Origin: Saccharothrix algeriensis
GTDB lineage: Bacteria; Actinomycetota; Actinomycetes; Mycobacteriales; Pseudonocardiaceae
Reading direction: 5' to 3'
NCBI RefSeq assembly: GCF_016907655.1
Contig: NZ_JAFBCL010000001.1
Coordinates: forward strand, 3,940,001-4,004,000
Length of the DNA: 64,000 nt
Shown here: positions 45,061 to 55,495 of the stretch, piece by piece
Position numbering within the stretch: the stretch's first letter is position 1
Layout: every line of letters begins with the position of its first letter
Position numbers and translations under genes: made by a program
The notes under the pieces: generated by a model
The model's input: only the letters and a program-made list of their open reading frames with translations
The model's database searches: none
What the model was told of the DNA's origin: nothing

Positions 45061-45397
45061 CCCCCGCGCTTACCTCTGGGACGCGTCGTACGCGGTCGGC
45101 CTGCTGCGCCAGTTCAGCGCGGGCAAGTCGGCCGCCGACTACGAGTCGGACGCCATGCTCAGGTCGGCGGTCGAGCGGCAGTTCGAGATCATCGGCGAAG
45201 CGCTGAACCAGCTCCGGAAGGCGGACGCCGAACTCGCGTCGGCGATCCCGGACGTCAACCGGATCATCGCGTTCCGCAACATCCTGATCCACGGGTATGC
45301 GTCAGTCGACGACGCCCTGGTGTGGCAGACACTCACCGACAAGGTGCCCGAGTTGGAGCGGGTCCTCCGCCGACTGCTCGATCAGACGGAGGACTGA
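45050..45397 (+). CDS. HEPN ribonuclease toxin (HepT/DUF86)
   Basis: A 115-aa HEPN toxin. The motif RNILIHGY is the R-x4-H-x-Y signature of HepT toxins: Arg and His form the RNase site and the Tyr is the target of AMP addition by MntA. Family features VERQFEIIGEALNQL and the N-terminal RPDPRAYLWDAS are also present. The start overlaps mntA by 11 bp. Together they form a type VII toxin-antitoxin module. Confidence 0.88.
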   Translation: MRPDPRAYLWDASYAVGLLRQFSAGKSAADYESDAMLRSAVERQFEIIGEALNQLRKADAELASAIPDVNRIIAFRNILIHGYASVDDALVWQTLTDKVPELERVLRRLLDQTED

Positions 45398-45431
45398 TGG
45401 GACCGACAACGCAGTCGCCGGTGATCGATCG

Positions 45432-45516
45432 GCGGTGGTCGAGCGCGCGGCCACCTACGCCGAGCGCTGGTCCGACCACGCGCCGGTGACGGTGGGCTTC
45501 GACTGGCCGGCGGGCG
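45432..45516. repeat. 85-bp direct repeat, right copy
   Basis: Exact copy of 44631-44715. It stays in the exonuclease frame and continues AGAGRS then stop at 45528-45530, which is probably the original gene end displaced by the inserted cassette. Confidence 0.9.
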
Positions 45517-45584
45517 CGGGTCGGTCCTGACGGTGGTGGGGCGCCGGTCCTGCGGCCGGCGCTGGGTGAGCGGAGGGTTCTTCG

Positions 45585-45890
45585 GTGGTTGTCGTGGAGC
45601 GTTGTCCCCGGTGCGACCTGTTGGTCGGCCAGTGCGAGCACACCCGCGCCGCGCCGGTGCGGCGCGCCGCCGGCCACGACCTGGTCCTGGTCAGCCCGGC
45701 GCAACTCGCGCACCTGCCCGGGTGCTTCCACAACGACGAGGAGGACTTCTCCCGCAACTGGGGCGAGATCACCGGCGACCCGAACGCGTGGGAGCGGATC
45801 GGCAACGGCATCCCGGTCCCGGTCAACGGGGGCGCCGACCGGCGGTTGGTCGCGAAGGGGCGCTGCAAGGACTGCGTCGGCCGCGGCTGA
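45585..45890 (+). CDS. Small Cys-containing protein, unknown function
   Basis: A 101-aa protein with [13 protein letters not shown] at its start and [10 protein letters not shown] at its end, two Cys pairs that may form one zinc ribbon. The middle contains [19 protein letters not shown]. Family unknown. GTG at 45585 follows GGAGGG. The downstream pseudogene begins 39 bp later. Confidence 0.6.
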   Translation: MVVVERCPRCDLLVGQCEHTRAAPVRRAAGHDLVLVSPAQLAHLPGCFHNDEEDFSRNWGEITGDPNAWERIGNGIPVPVNGGADRRLVAKGRCKDCVGRG

Positions 45891-45929
45891 GGTCCGCCGG
45901 GGCGCCCTCGCCGACCCCGCCGACGCGGC

Positions 45930-46319
45930 GGCGACGCCCCCGTCGCGCTGCTCCAGCGGTTCCCGAACGTCGTCTCCCGGGTCGACGGCCACACCCGCGA
46001 GAACCGGATCGTGCCGCACGGCGCCGGCGACCGGGCCTTCCGGGAGATCGACACCGCCGCCCACGTCGACCACCCGCAGCACGCCCGGGTCATCGGGCCG
46101 GCAGACAACGGCGACGGCACGCTGTCGCTGCTCACCACCCTGGTGGAGGGCGACGCGCCGCACGCCGCGGACTACGACGACCGCACGCCGCGCGGCCTGG
46201 CGTCGCCGGCCGGGGAGCCCGCGTTCGACGACCCGCACGCCGACCTGGGCGCGGTGGGCGCCCCCACCGACCGCAACGCGGAACCGGTGGTGGCAGGGCG
46301 CTCGCCCGCCCTCGCCTGA
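45930..46319 (+). pseudogene. C-terminal remnant of a metallophosphoesterase
   Basis: Without a start codon the frame reads [50 protein letters not shown] and [12 protein letters not shown], in the order found at the end of calcineurin-like phosphoesterases of the TIGR03767 type. The metal-binding GHT is retained but the whole N-terminal catalytic part is missing, so this is a truncated, non-functional copy. Position next to the MNT-HEPN insertion suggests local rearrangement. Confidence 0.6.
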
Positions 46320-46378
46320 TCGTGCGACATGTCACTCCCGACAACAGCGCGGAATCCCCGCCGCCTACTGTCGTTGAC

Positions 46379-48934
46379 GTGGCAGTGGACATCCCGATCA
46401 CCCCGCCCGAACCCCGCCCGAGCCCGGCCTCGACGAGGCGGGCGCTGCGCCGCGCCGCCGACGGCGCGGTCCTGGACGCCACCGAGGCCGCCGTGCTGCT
46501 GCACGCTCGCGGTGACGACCTGGAGGCCCTGCTGGCGGTCGCGGGCCGGGTGCGCGACGCCCACCTGCTGGCCGAGGGCCGTCCCGGCGTGGTGACCTAC
46601 AGCCGCAACGCGTTCATCCCGCTGACCCGGCTGTGCCGCGACCGCTGCCACTACTGCACGTTCGCGACCGTCCCGCACCGGCTGCCGGCGGCGTTCCTGG
46701 AGCGCGACGAGGTGCTGGACATCGCGCGCCGCGCCGCCGCCCAGGGGTGCAAGGAGGCCCTGTTCACGCTCGGCGACCGCCCCGAGGAGCGCTGGCCCCA
46801 GGCCCGGGAGTGGCTGGAGGCGCGCGGGTACTCCTCGACGCTGGACTACGTCCGCGCCTGCGCCATCGCCGTCCTGGAGGAGACCGGCCTGCTGCCGCAC
46901 CTCAACCCCGGCGTGCTGAGCTGGGAGGAGCTGCAGCGGCTGCGGCCGGTGGCGGCCAGCATGGGCATGATGCTGGAGACCACCGCCGAGCGGCTGTGGA
47001 GCGAGCGGGGCGGCCCCCACCACGGCAGCCCGGACAAGGAGCCGGCCGTCCGGCTGCGGGTGCTCACCGACGCGGGCCGGGTGAACGTCCCGTTCACCAC
47101 CGGCATCCTGATCGGGATCGGCGAGACGCTCGCCGAGCGCGCCGAGAGCCTGCTCGCCCTGCGCGGCGTGGCCCGGCAGTACGGGCACGTGCAGGAGGTG
47201 ATCGTCCAGAACTTCCGCGCCAAGCCGGACACCGCCATGCGCGGGATGCCCGACGCCGACCTGCGCGAGCTGGCCGCCACGATCGCCGTCGCCCGCCTGG
47301 TGCTGCCCCCGTCCACCAGCGTCCAGGCCCCGCCGAACCTGGTCGGCGACGAGTTCGGGCTGATGCTGCGCGCCGGGGTCGACGACTGGGGCGGCGTGTC
47401 GCCGGTGACCCCCGACCACGTCAACCCCGAGCGCCCGTGGCCGCGGGTCGACCGCCTCGCCGAGGTCACCGCCGCCGCCGGGTTCGAGCTGCGCGAGCGC
47501 CTGGCGGTCTACCCGCGCTACGTCCGCTCGGCGCCCGGCCAGTGGCTCGACACCCGGCTGGCCGCCCACGTCGGCGCGCTGGCCCGGCCCGACGGGCTGG
47601 CCGACCCGGACGCGCCCGCGGTGGGCCGCGAGTGGCAGGAGCCCGACGGCGGCCTGGACACCTACGGCCGCGCCGATCTGCACACCGCCGTCGACACCGA
47701 GGGCCGCACCGGCGACCGGCGGGGCGACTTCGACTCCGTCTACGGCGACTGGGGCTCGCTGACCGTCCCGAAGGCCCTCGAGCGGCTGCCCGAGGACACC
47801 GCCCGCGCGCTGCGGCTGGCCGCCGACGACCCGGCGGCCCTGCTGGGCGACACCGACGCCGCCATGGCCCTGCTGACCGCCGACGGCGAGGCGCTGGAGG
47901 CGGTGGTCCGGCTGGCTGACGACCTGCGCGCGGACGTGGTGGGCGACGACGTCACCTACGTCGTCAACCGCAACATCAACTTCTCCAACGTCTGCTACGT
48001 GGGCTGCCGGTTCTGCGCGTTCGCCCAGCGCGAGCGCGACGCCGACGCGTTCCGGCTGGGCATCGACGAGGTGGCCGACCGCGCGCAGGAGGCGTGGGAC
48101 GCGGGCGCCACCGAGGTCTGCATGCAGGGCGGCATCGACCCCAAGCTGCCGGTCACCTACTACGCCGACGTCGTGCGGGCGATCAAGGCCAGGGTGCCCG
48201 GGATGCACGTCCACGCGTTCAGCCCCATGGAGGTCGTCAGCGCGGCGGCCAAGGCGGGCGTGGGCGTGCGGGAGTGGCTGACCGAGCTGAAGCAGGCCGG
48301 CCTGGACACCATCCCGGGCACGGCGGCGGAGATCCTCGACGACGACGTCCGCTGGGTGCTCACCAAGGGCAAGCTGCCCGCCGCCACCTGGCTGGAGGTC
48401 GTCGCCACCGCGCACGAGGTGGGCCTGCGGTCCTCGTCCACCATGATGTACGGCCACGTCGACCACCCCGCCCACTGGCTCGGGCACTTCCGGGCCCTGG
48501 CGGCGCTGCAGGACCGGACGGGCGGGCTGACCGAGTTCGTCGGCCTGCCGTTCGTGCACCGCAACGCCCCCATCTACCTCGCGGGCGTGGCCCGGCCGGG
48601 ACCGACGCGGCGGGACAACCGGGCCGTCCACGCGTTCGCCCGGCTGGCGCTGCACGGCCGGGTCGACAACATCCAGTGCTCCTGGGTCAAGCTCGGCGAC
48701 GAGGGCACCGCCGAGGTGCTCAACGGCGGCGCGAACGACCTGGGCGGGACGCTGATGGAGGAGACCATCAGCCGCATGGCGGGCTCCGAGCACGGCTCCG
48801 CGCGGACCGTCCGGCAGCTGCACGCCACCGCCGCCCTGGCCGGGCGGCCGGCGCGCCAGCGGACTACGACGTACGGCCGGGTCGAGGCGGCCGGACGCAC
48901 CCCCGTGGATGAGCCCGTCGTCCGACGCGGATAG
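46379..48934 (+). CDS. fbiC: FO synthase (coenzyme F420 biosynthesis)
   Basis: Bifunctional radical-SAM enzyme that makes the F420 chromophore FO from a pyrimidine (ribityl-aminouracil) and tyrosine. The 851-aa length equals mycobacterial FbiC. Two radical SAM clusters are visible: [10 protein letters not shown] in the CofG half and [10 protein letters not shown] in the CofH half. Others: [28 protein letters not shown] and the C-terminal [14 protein letters not shown]. The GTG at 46379 lies 9 bp after the -10-like TACTGT, a leaderless arrangement; the frame is open further upstream into the pseudogene. F420-dependent metabolism is therefore expected. Confidence 0.96.
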   Translation: MAVDIPITPPEPRPSPASTRRALRRAADGAVLDATEAAVLLHARGDDLEALLAVAGRVRDAHLLAEGRPGVVTYSRNAFIPLTRLCRDRCHYCTFATVPHRLPAAFLERDEVLDIARRAAAQGCKEALFTLGDRPEERWPQAREWLEARGYSSTLDYVRACAIAVLEETGLLPHLNPGVLSWEELQRLRPVAASMGMMLETTAERLWSERGGPHHGSPDKEPAVRLRVLTDAGRVNVPFTTGILIGIGETLAERAESLLALRGVARQYGHVQEVIVQNFRAKPDTAMRGMPDADLRELAATIAVARLVLPPSTSVQAPPNLVGDEFGLMLRAGVDDWGGVSPVTPDHVNPERPWPRVDRLAEVTAAAGFELRERLAVYPRYVRSAPGQWLDTRLAAHVGALARPDGLADPDAPAVGREWQEPDGGLDTYGRADLHTAVDTEGRTGDRRGDFDSVYGDWGSLTVPKALERLPEDTARALRLAADDPAALLGDTDAAMALLTADGEALEAVVRLADDLRADVVGDDVTYVVNRNINFSNVCYVGCRFCAFAQRERDADAFRLGIDEVADRAQEAWDAGATEVCMQGGIDPKLPVTYYADVVRAIKARVPGMHVHAFSPMEVVSAAAKAGVGVREWLTELKQAGLDTIPGTAAEILDDDVRWVLTKGKLPAATWLEVVATAHEVGLRSSSTMMYGHVDHPAHWLGHFRALAALQDRTGGLTEFVGLPFVHRNAPIYLAGVARPGPTRRDNRAVHAFARLALHGRVDNIQCSWVKLGDEGTAEVLNGGANDLGGTLMEETISRMAGSEHGSARTVRQLHATAALAGRPARQRTTTYGRVEAAGRTPVDEPVVRRG

Positions 48935-49059
48935 TCTGCCGCCGGTCGCGTTTTCACCCGAACTCCGCGCCGGAGCCCAACAGCTTCGGTAGGTTCGCGG
49001 CCGTCCGTCAACAGGGTTCACCCGCAGCGGTGACGCGGTGGTGGTGAGGAGGCTCGGCT

Positions 49060-50779
<1,720 letters not shown>

Positions 50780-50831
50780 TCGCTCACCCCGTCGAGTGGC
50801 GGGTGATCATCGGACGCCTTAACGTTTCCCC

Positions 50832-52013
50832 GTGGCGGAACAGCCGGGGCGCGGGTCCGGGTCCGAGCGCGCGCACCACCCGAACGGGGTGGGACTCGCG
50901 GAGAGGCCCTCCGGGGCGCCGGAGCGGGCCGGGAAGGCCGCCCAGAGGGGTGCAGTCCAGAGGGGTGCAGTCCCGAGGAGCGCCGGCGGGAAGTCCGCGC
51001 AAGACCCCGCCGGGGAGCCGGCGGAGTCCAAGCTCGACCGGCTGCGCCGCGAGCGCCCCTGGCTGGACCACCTGCTCCGCGCGGCCCAGCGCTACAGCGA
51101 GCAGTACGGCGCGCACTACGCCGCCGCGGTCACCTACTTCAGCGTCCTGTCGCTGGTCCCGATGCTGATGATCGGGTTCGCCGTCGCCGGTTTCGTGCTG
51201 TCCTCGCAGCCGGGGCTGCTCGACGAGCTGAAGGGCGGCATCGCCGAGGCCGTGCCGGGCTCGCTGGGCGCCACCATCAACGAGGTGGTCAACAAGGCCA
51301 TCGAGTCCAAGGGCACCGTCGGCGTGTTCGGCCTGCTCGGCGCGGCCTACTCGGGCCTGGGGTGGATGAGCAACCTGCGCGACGCGCTGACCGCGCAGTG
51401 GGGCCACGCCAAGGCGGACCTGCCGTTCCTCAAGACGGCGCTGAAGGACCTGCTGGCGCTGGTGAGCCTCGGGCTGGCGCTGGTGGTCTCGTTCGGCCTG
51501 ACCGCCCTGGGCAGCGGGTTCGCGAACCTGGTGCTGGAGTTCGTCGGCCTGGACGGCGCGTGGTGGGCCGAGGCGCTGCTCAAGCTCGGCACGATCGTCC
51601 TGGCGCTGGTGGCGAACTGGCTGGTGTTCCTGTGGGTCCTGGCGAAGCTGCCGCGCAAGCCCGTCGGGTGGCGCAGCGCGGTGAAGGGCGCCGCCGCCGC
51701 CGCGCTCGGGTTCGAGGTGCTCAAGCTGGCCGGGACGATCTACCTGTCGACCGTGACGACCTCGCCGGCCGGCGCGGCGTTCGGCCCGGTGATCGGCGTG
51801 CTGGTGTTCGCGAACCTGGTGGCGCAGTTCCTGCTGTTCATCACGGCGTGGACGGCCACCGCGCGGGAGAACCTGCTCCGGGACCTGCCCGCGCCGCCGC
51901 CGCCGGCGGTGATCCGACCGGTCGTGGAGGTCCACCGGGCGCCCAGCCCCCGCGCCGCCGCCGGTCTGGTCGGCGCGGGGCTGCTGCTGGGCGCGTTGTT
52001 CCGGCGGCGCTGA
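50832..52013 (+). CDS. YihY/BrkB-family integral membrane protein
   Basis: A 393-aa protein with six helices of the YihY (BrkB/UPF0761) family: RYSEQYGAHYAAAVTYFSVL is the conserved start of the first helix and YSGLGWMSNLRDALTAQWG the central motif. The long hydrophilic N-terminus is Gly/Ser-rich. Function is uncertain; older ribonuclease BN naming is obsolete. It follows trpS by 52 bp, with the same neighbour order as in mycobacteria. Confidence 0.88.
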   Translation: MAEQPGRGSGSERAHHPNGVGLAERPSGAPERAGKAAQRGAVQRGAVPRSAGGKSAQDPAGEPAESKLDRLRRERPWLDHLLRAAQRYSEQYGAHYAAAVTYFSVLSLVPMLMIGFAVAGFVLSSQPGLLDELKGGIAEAVPGSLGATINEVVNKAIESKGTVGVFGLLGAAYSGLGWMSNLRDALTAQWGHAKADLPFLKTALKDLLALVSLGLALVVSFGLTALGSGFANLVLEFVGLDGAWWAEALLKLGTIVLALVANWLVFLWVLAKLPRKPVGWRSAVKGAAAAALGFEVLKLAGTIYLSTVTTSPAGAAFGPVIGVLVFANLVAQFLLFITAWTATARENLLRDLPAPPPPAVIRPVVEVHRAPSPRAAAGLVGAGLLLGALFRRR

Positions 52014-52020
52014 CGCGGCT

Positions 52021-53331
52021 TCAGTCGGTCTGCTGGGCCGCCTTGGCGGCCTGCGCCGCCTGCACTGCCTGCGCCGCGCGGGCCGCCCGCGCGGCCTTGG
52101 CCCGCCGGTTCCGCAGGTACATCACGAACGCCAGCACCAGCCCCAGGCCGGCCACCGCCGTGATGGGGCCGCCGACGTTGCCGAACGCCGCCGACATGGC
52201 GGTGTCGCCGGTGCCCCGTGACTCGGCCACCTCGCCCACCGCCGCGCTCGTGGGCGTCGGCTTGGTCTCCACGGTCTTCTTCTTCGCCTGCGGCGCGCCG
52301 TCCACCAGCCGGCCCACGGGCTCCACGTCGGGCAGCGCGAAGCCGTAGTCCAGCAGGTTCGCCGCCTGGTCGGTCATCCGCACCGGCTGCTGCTGGCCGC
52401 GCAGCAGCACCACGACCAGCCGCCGCCCGTTGCGCTGCGCCGCGCCGACGTAGGTGTGCTGGGCGTCGTCGGTGAACCCGGACTTGCCGCCCAGCGCGCC
52501 GTCGTAGGTGCTGAGCAACCGGTTGTCGTTGACCAGGGGCACCGTGCCGACGCCGTTCGCGGCCGGGAAGTCGACGCGCTGCGTCACGACCGCCTTGGCG
52601 AAGTCCGGGTACTTCATCGCCGCCCGGAAGATCAGCGCCACGTCGTAGGCCGACGTGCTGGTGCCCGGCGCGTCCAGCCCGGACGGCGTCACCGCGCGGG
52701 TGTCCAGGGCGCCGAGCTCCATCGCCAGCGCGTTCATCTTGCGGATCGCGCTGGGCAGGCCGCCCAGCCGCCGCGCCAGCGCGTGGGCCACGTCGTTGCC
52801 CGACGCCATGACCAGCGCCTGGAGCAGCTGCTCGACGGTGTACTCCGCGCCTTCGCGCAGGCCCACGCACGTGCACTCCTGCGCGAGGTCGTCGGCGGTC
52901 GCCGTGACGGTCGCGTCGGGGGCCAGCTCCTTCGCCACGACCATCGCCAGCAGCACCTTGATCACCGACGCGGGCCGCTGGCGGCCGTGCGGGTCGTAGG
53001 CCGCGAGCACCGCCCCGGAGTCCATGTCGGCGATCAGCCAGCTGCGGGCCGAGATGTCGTCGGGCAGCTTCCGGGCGTTGGCGGGCAGCACGAGGCCGCA
53101 CTCGCCGAGCCGGTCGCCGCCGATCGGGTTCTCCGGCACCTCCAGCGGTGAGGGCGGCTTGGCGCCGGGCGGGACCTCTTCGGACGTGTCGACCGCCGGG
53201 GGAGGTGACACCCGGTTGTCGCACGGCGCCGGCTGAGCCCGTGCGGCCGAGGCACCGAACACAGCGGTGGCCATCAGCGTGCAGGCAGCCAGCACGAGGG
53301 CGACGGGCCGTCGGGACGCGGGGGAACGCAC
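52021..53331 (-). CDS. dacB: D-alanyl-D-alanine carboxypeptidase (DacB-like, class C/low-MW PBP)
   Basis: A 436-aa penicillin-binding protein that removes the terminal D-Ala of peptidoglycan stem peptides. Signal peptide MRSPASRRPVALVLAACTLM...ASAARA, active-site SxxK in PASVIKVL, SGN in MASGNDVAH and KSG in GGKSGFTDD. A C-terminal membrane helix (VAGLGLVLAFVMYLR) is followed by a basic and Ala/Gln tail, so the protein is anchored. The GTG at 53331 fits. The trpS-yihY-dacB neighbourhood is conserved with mycobacteria. Confidence 0.93.
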   Translation of the reverse strand: MRSPASRRPVALVLAACTLMATAVFGASAARAQPAPCDNRVSPPPAVDTSEEVPPGAKPPSPLEVPENPIGGDRLGECGLVLPANARKLPDDISARSWLIADMDSGAVLAAYDPHGRQRPASVIKVLLAMVVAKELAPDATVTATADDLAQECTCVGLREGAEYTVEQLLQALVMASGNDVAHALARRLGGLPSAIRKMNALAMELGALDTRAVTPSGLDAPGTSTSAYDVALIFRAAMKYPDFAKAVVTQRVDFPAANGVGTVPLVNDNRLLSTYDGALGGKSGFTDDAQHTYVGAAQRNGRRLVVVLLRGQQQPVRMTDQAANLLDYGFALPDVEPVGRLVDGAPQAKKKTVETKPTPTSAAVGEVAESRGTGDTAMSAAFGNVGGPITAVAGLGLVLAFVMYLRNRRAKAARAARAAQAVQAAQAAKAAQQTD

Positions 53332-53392
53332 CCACCCAGGCTAACCACCCCGGTTGAGTGACGTGCACCCGCCACGTCCGATACTGCACCCC

Positions 53393-53620
53393 GTGAAGCT
53401 CTCCCGTGGCGCGTCCCTGTTCCTGATGGCCTTCGGGGTGTGGTCCTGGGTGATCTGGCCTACCTTCCTGCGCAACATCTGGAAGGACCCCCGTTCGTGG
53501 GACGCCGGCCCGACCGCGTTCTTCACCGTGCACCTGGTGCTCGTCGTCGCTTCCCTCACGTTCGGCACGGTCATCGGCGTGCTGGGCGTGCGCGGCTTCC
53601 TGGCAAGCCGCCGCAAGTAA
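53393..53620 (+). CDS. SCO4848-family small membrane protein
   Basis: A 75-aa protein with two membrane helices (SLFLMAFGVWSWVIWPTFL and LVLVVASLTFGTVIGVLG) matching the SCO4848 family, which sits next to a dac gene in Streptomyces as here. GTG at 53393 follows TACTGC as a probable leaderless start. Function is unknown. Confidence 0.75.
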   Translation: MKLSRGASLFLMAFGVWSWVIWPTFLRNIWKDPRSWDAGPTAFFTVHLVLVVASLTFGTVIGVLGVRGFLASRRK

Positions 53621-53647
53621 CCCACCACACCCCTTGGAGGCCCCGCT

Positions 53648-53995
53648 GTGGAGTTCGTGCGCCTGTTGCTGGTGTTCCTGCACCTGCTCGGCATGGGAAT
53701 GCTCGTCGCCATGTTCTTCGTCCAGAACCGGGTGGGCCGCGACGGGCCGTTGAACAAGGGCTGGCTGCACGGCGCGGCGCTGCAGCTGCTGACCGGTGTG
53801 GCGCTGGTCGGCCTGGCGCCGCTGACCGACAAGGAGTACGACCACGTCAAGATCGGGGTGAAGCTGCTGGTGGTCGTGCTGATCGCGGGCCTGGTGGCGG
53901 CGAACCTGAACAAGTCGAAGGTCGCGTCCTGGCTGACGCCGACCCTGGCGGGCCTGGTGGTCCTCAACGTCGGCGTCGCGGTCTTCTGGACCTGA
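53648..53995 (+). CDS. Integral membrane protein, unknown function
   Basis: A 115-aa protein with four helices (VRLLLVFLHLLGMGMLVAMF, LLTGVALVGL, IGVKLLVVVLIAGLV, AGLVVLNVGVAVF). Start GTG at 53648 after TTGGAGG. No family function recognised. It is 27 bp downstream of the SCO4848-like gene and likely co-transcribed. Confidence 0.7.
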   Translation: MEFVRLLLVFLHLLGMGMLVAMFFVQNRVGRDGPLNKGWLHGAALQLLTGVALVGLAPLTDKEYDHVKIGVKLLVVVLIAGLVAANLNKSKVASWLTPTLAGLVVLNVGVAVFWT

Positions 53996-54028
53996 GGTAC
54001 CGGTGGGTGGCCGCTGCCCGGCGGCCAC

Positions 54029-55495
54029 CTACGGCCGGATTCGCGGCACGCCGCCCTTGCGCCCGAGGTCGAACGCGATCCGATAGACGTCCGGCAGGTC
54101 CAGCTTCCCGTTGGCCCGCCTGCTCATGACGCCCAACTCGATCAGCTCTCCGATCAGCGCCGAGTAGTCGGTCGTCAGCGGGCCGGTGGGTGCAGCCATC
54201 TTCTCGGCGTCGTTCTGGGCAGTCGACTCCGACAGGCGGTCGAGCTCGTCGCGCAGGTCCCGCTCGGTCCACCGCTGGATGACCTCGGCCTGTTCGATGG
54301 GAACCTGGAGGCCCGCCAGCGGCTCGATCGCCGTGGACACCCAGGGGATGTCCTCGCGAATCTCCGTCACACGGATCCCCGAGGCCGTCTGCACACCCTG
54401 TCGGATGCCGTCCCAGTGCAGTGCGGTCGCATGAGCGTGGTACTTCTCCCGCGTCACCTCCGTTGCGGTGGTCAGAGCGCTGAGGAAGCTCCTCGGGCTG
54501 ACCTGGCCCAGGCCGTCGGTGAGGTGGTTGGGCAGCCAGGTGTAGGTGATGCCCTTGCGGTGGTCTTTGCCCATGTAAGGGCCGGCGATGTCGGCGAACA
54601 GCTTCCGCTGCTCCTCGTGGTCGGCGATCAGGGACCGCGCCGGTGTGTTTCGCAGGGGGTTCCGGTTCCACTGCCCAGTCGACCTGGTCGACTCGATGAA
54701 CATCTCGGACAGCGGGGTGCCGCTGTTGCCGAGCTGGTGGAACAGCAGACCGTACAGACTGGTCGGCGACCAGGTCAGGTCGGCCGCGTTGGCGGTCAGC
54801 TTGGAGGCGTCGGGGAAGTTCAGCTTGACGCTGTCGAACATGTCATGGCGGATGAAGACCTTGGCGCGCAGGTTGCGGGTCCGGGTACGCAGGTCGAGGG
54901 CCACCTTGAGGATGCCTCCCACCAACCGGTCGGCGATGTCCCGTCTGCTGTGCAACCGGTCGAGAGCGTCGAACAGGAACAGCACCGTGAACCCCCTGGC
55001 GCCGGCTTCCTCGTCCGCCTTCGCCAGGGCGCGTTCCACCGGCTCGGGGTTGTCCAACACCCACTGCACGCGGTCCGACCAGTCCGCCAGTCGGCTGGTC
55101 TCGGCGTAACCGAACGAATGCAGCACCACGGCGGTCCAGATGTCCTCGGTGTGCTGGAACCTCGTGACGAGGTGCCCCAGCGTGCGCTGACTGGGGTACT
55201 TGCCGGGAACCAGTTCGGTGCCGTAACCCGCGCGCGGTTCGATCGCGTTGAGCCTCGTGAGGTGGTACTCCTCCGCGGCCAGTCGCCTCAGCGCGTCGTC
55301 CTGGAGCGCCTTGAACCAGACGGTCTTCCCAACTCCTCGGCCGCCCTGCACGACGGTCGCGTCCGGGTCCAGCGCACGGCGGTGCGTGGTCGGTGTGAAC
55401 AGCGTGCGGACATCGGGTTCTATGGTGTCCGAGTCGACTGCGTGCGAAAGTGCGGTCGACAGGAGGTCGCGGTACTCGTGCGGGCTCAGCCCCAT
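54029..55495 (-). CDS. P-loop NTPase of a three-gene conflict-type operon
   Basis: A 488-aa AAA/STAND-like ATPase. Walker A is GGRGVGKT (51-58), Walker B VLFLFDALD (171-179). Large middle and C-terminal parts have no recognised domain; the end LIELGVMSRRANGKLDLPDV may be a winged helix. It is the last gene of the operon, its ATG overlapping the stop of the KGGVGR gene by one base. Codon use is less biased and GC lower than in the surrounding backbone. Biochemical role unknown; inferred to act with its partners in a defence or stress response. Confidence 0.7.
   Translation of the reverse strand: MGLSPHEYRDLLSTALSHAVDSDTIEPDVRTLFTPTTHRRALDPDATVVQGGRGVGKTVWFKALQDDALRRLAAEEYHLTRLNAIEPRAGYGTELVPGKYPSQRTLGHLVTRFQHTEDIWTAVVLHSFGYAETSRLADWSDRVQWVLDNPEPVERALAKADEEAGARGFTVLFLFDALDRLHSRRDIADRLVGGILKVALDLRTRTRNLRAKVFIRHDMFDSVKLNFPDASKLTANAADLTWSPTSLYGLLFHQLGNSGTPLSEMFIESTRSTGQWNRNPLRNTPARSLIADHEEQRKLFADIAGPYMGKDHRKGITYTWLPNHLTDGLGQVSPRSFLSALTTATEVTREKYHAHATALHWDGIRQGVQTASGIRVTEIREDIPWVSTAIEPLAGLQVPIEQAEVIQRWTERDLRDELDRLSESTAQNDAEKMAAPTGPLTTDYSALIGELIELGVMSRRANGKLDLPDVYRIAFDLGRKGGVPRIRP

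Noticed and set aside
45533..46378. Extension of fbiC upstream to about 1130 residues
   Set aside because: The extra N-terminus lies in the phosphoesterase remnant, is of shadow composition, and the GTG at 46379 gives the known FbiC length with a -10-like element before it.
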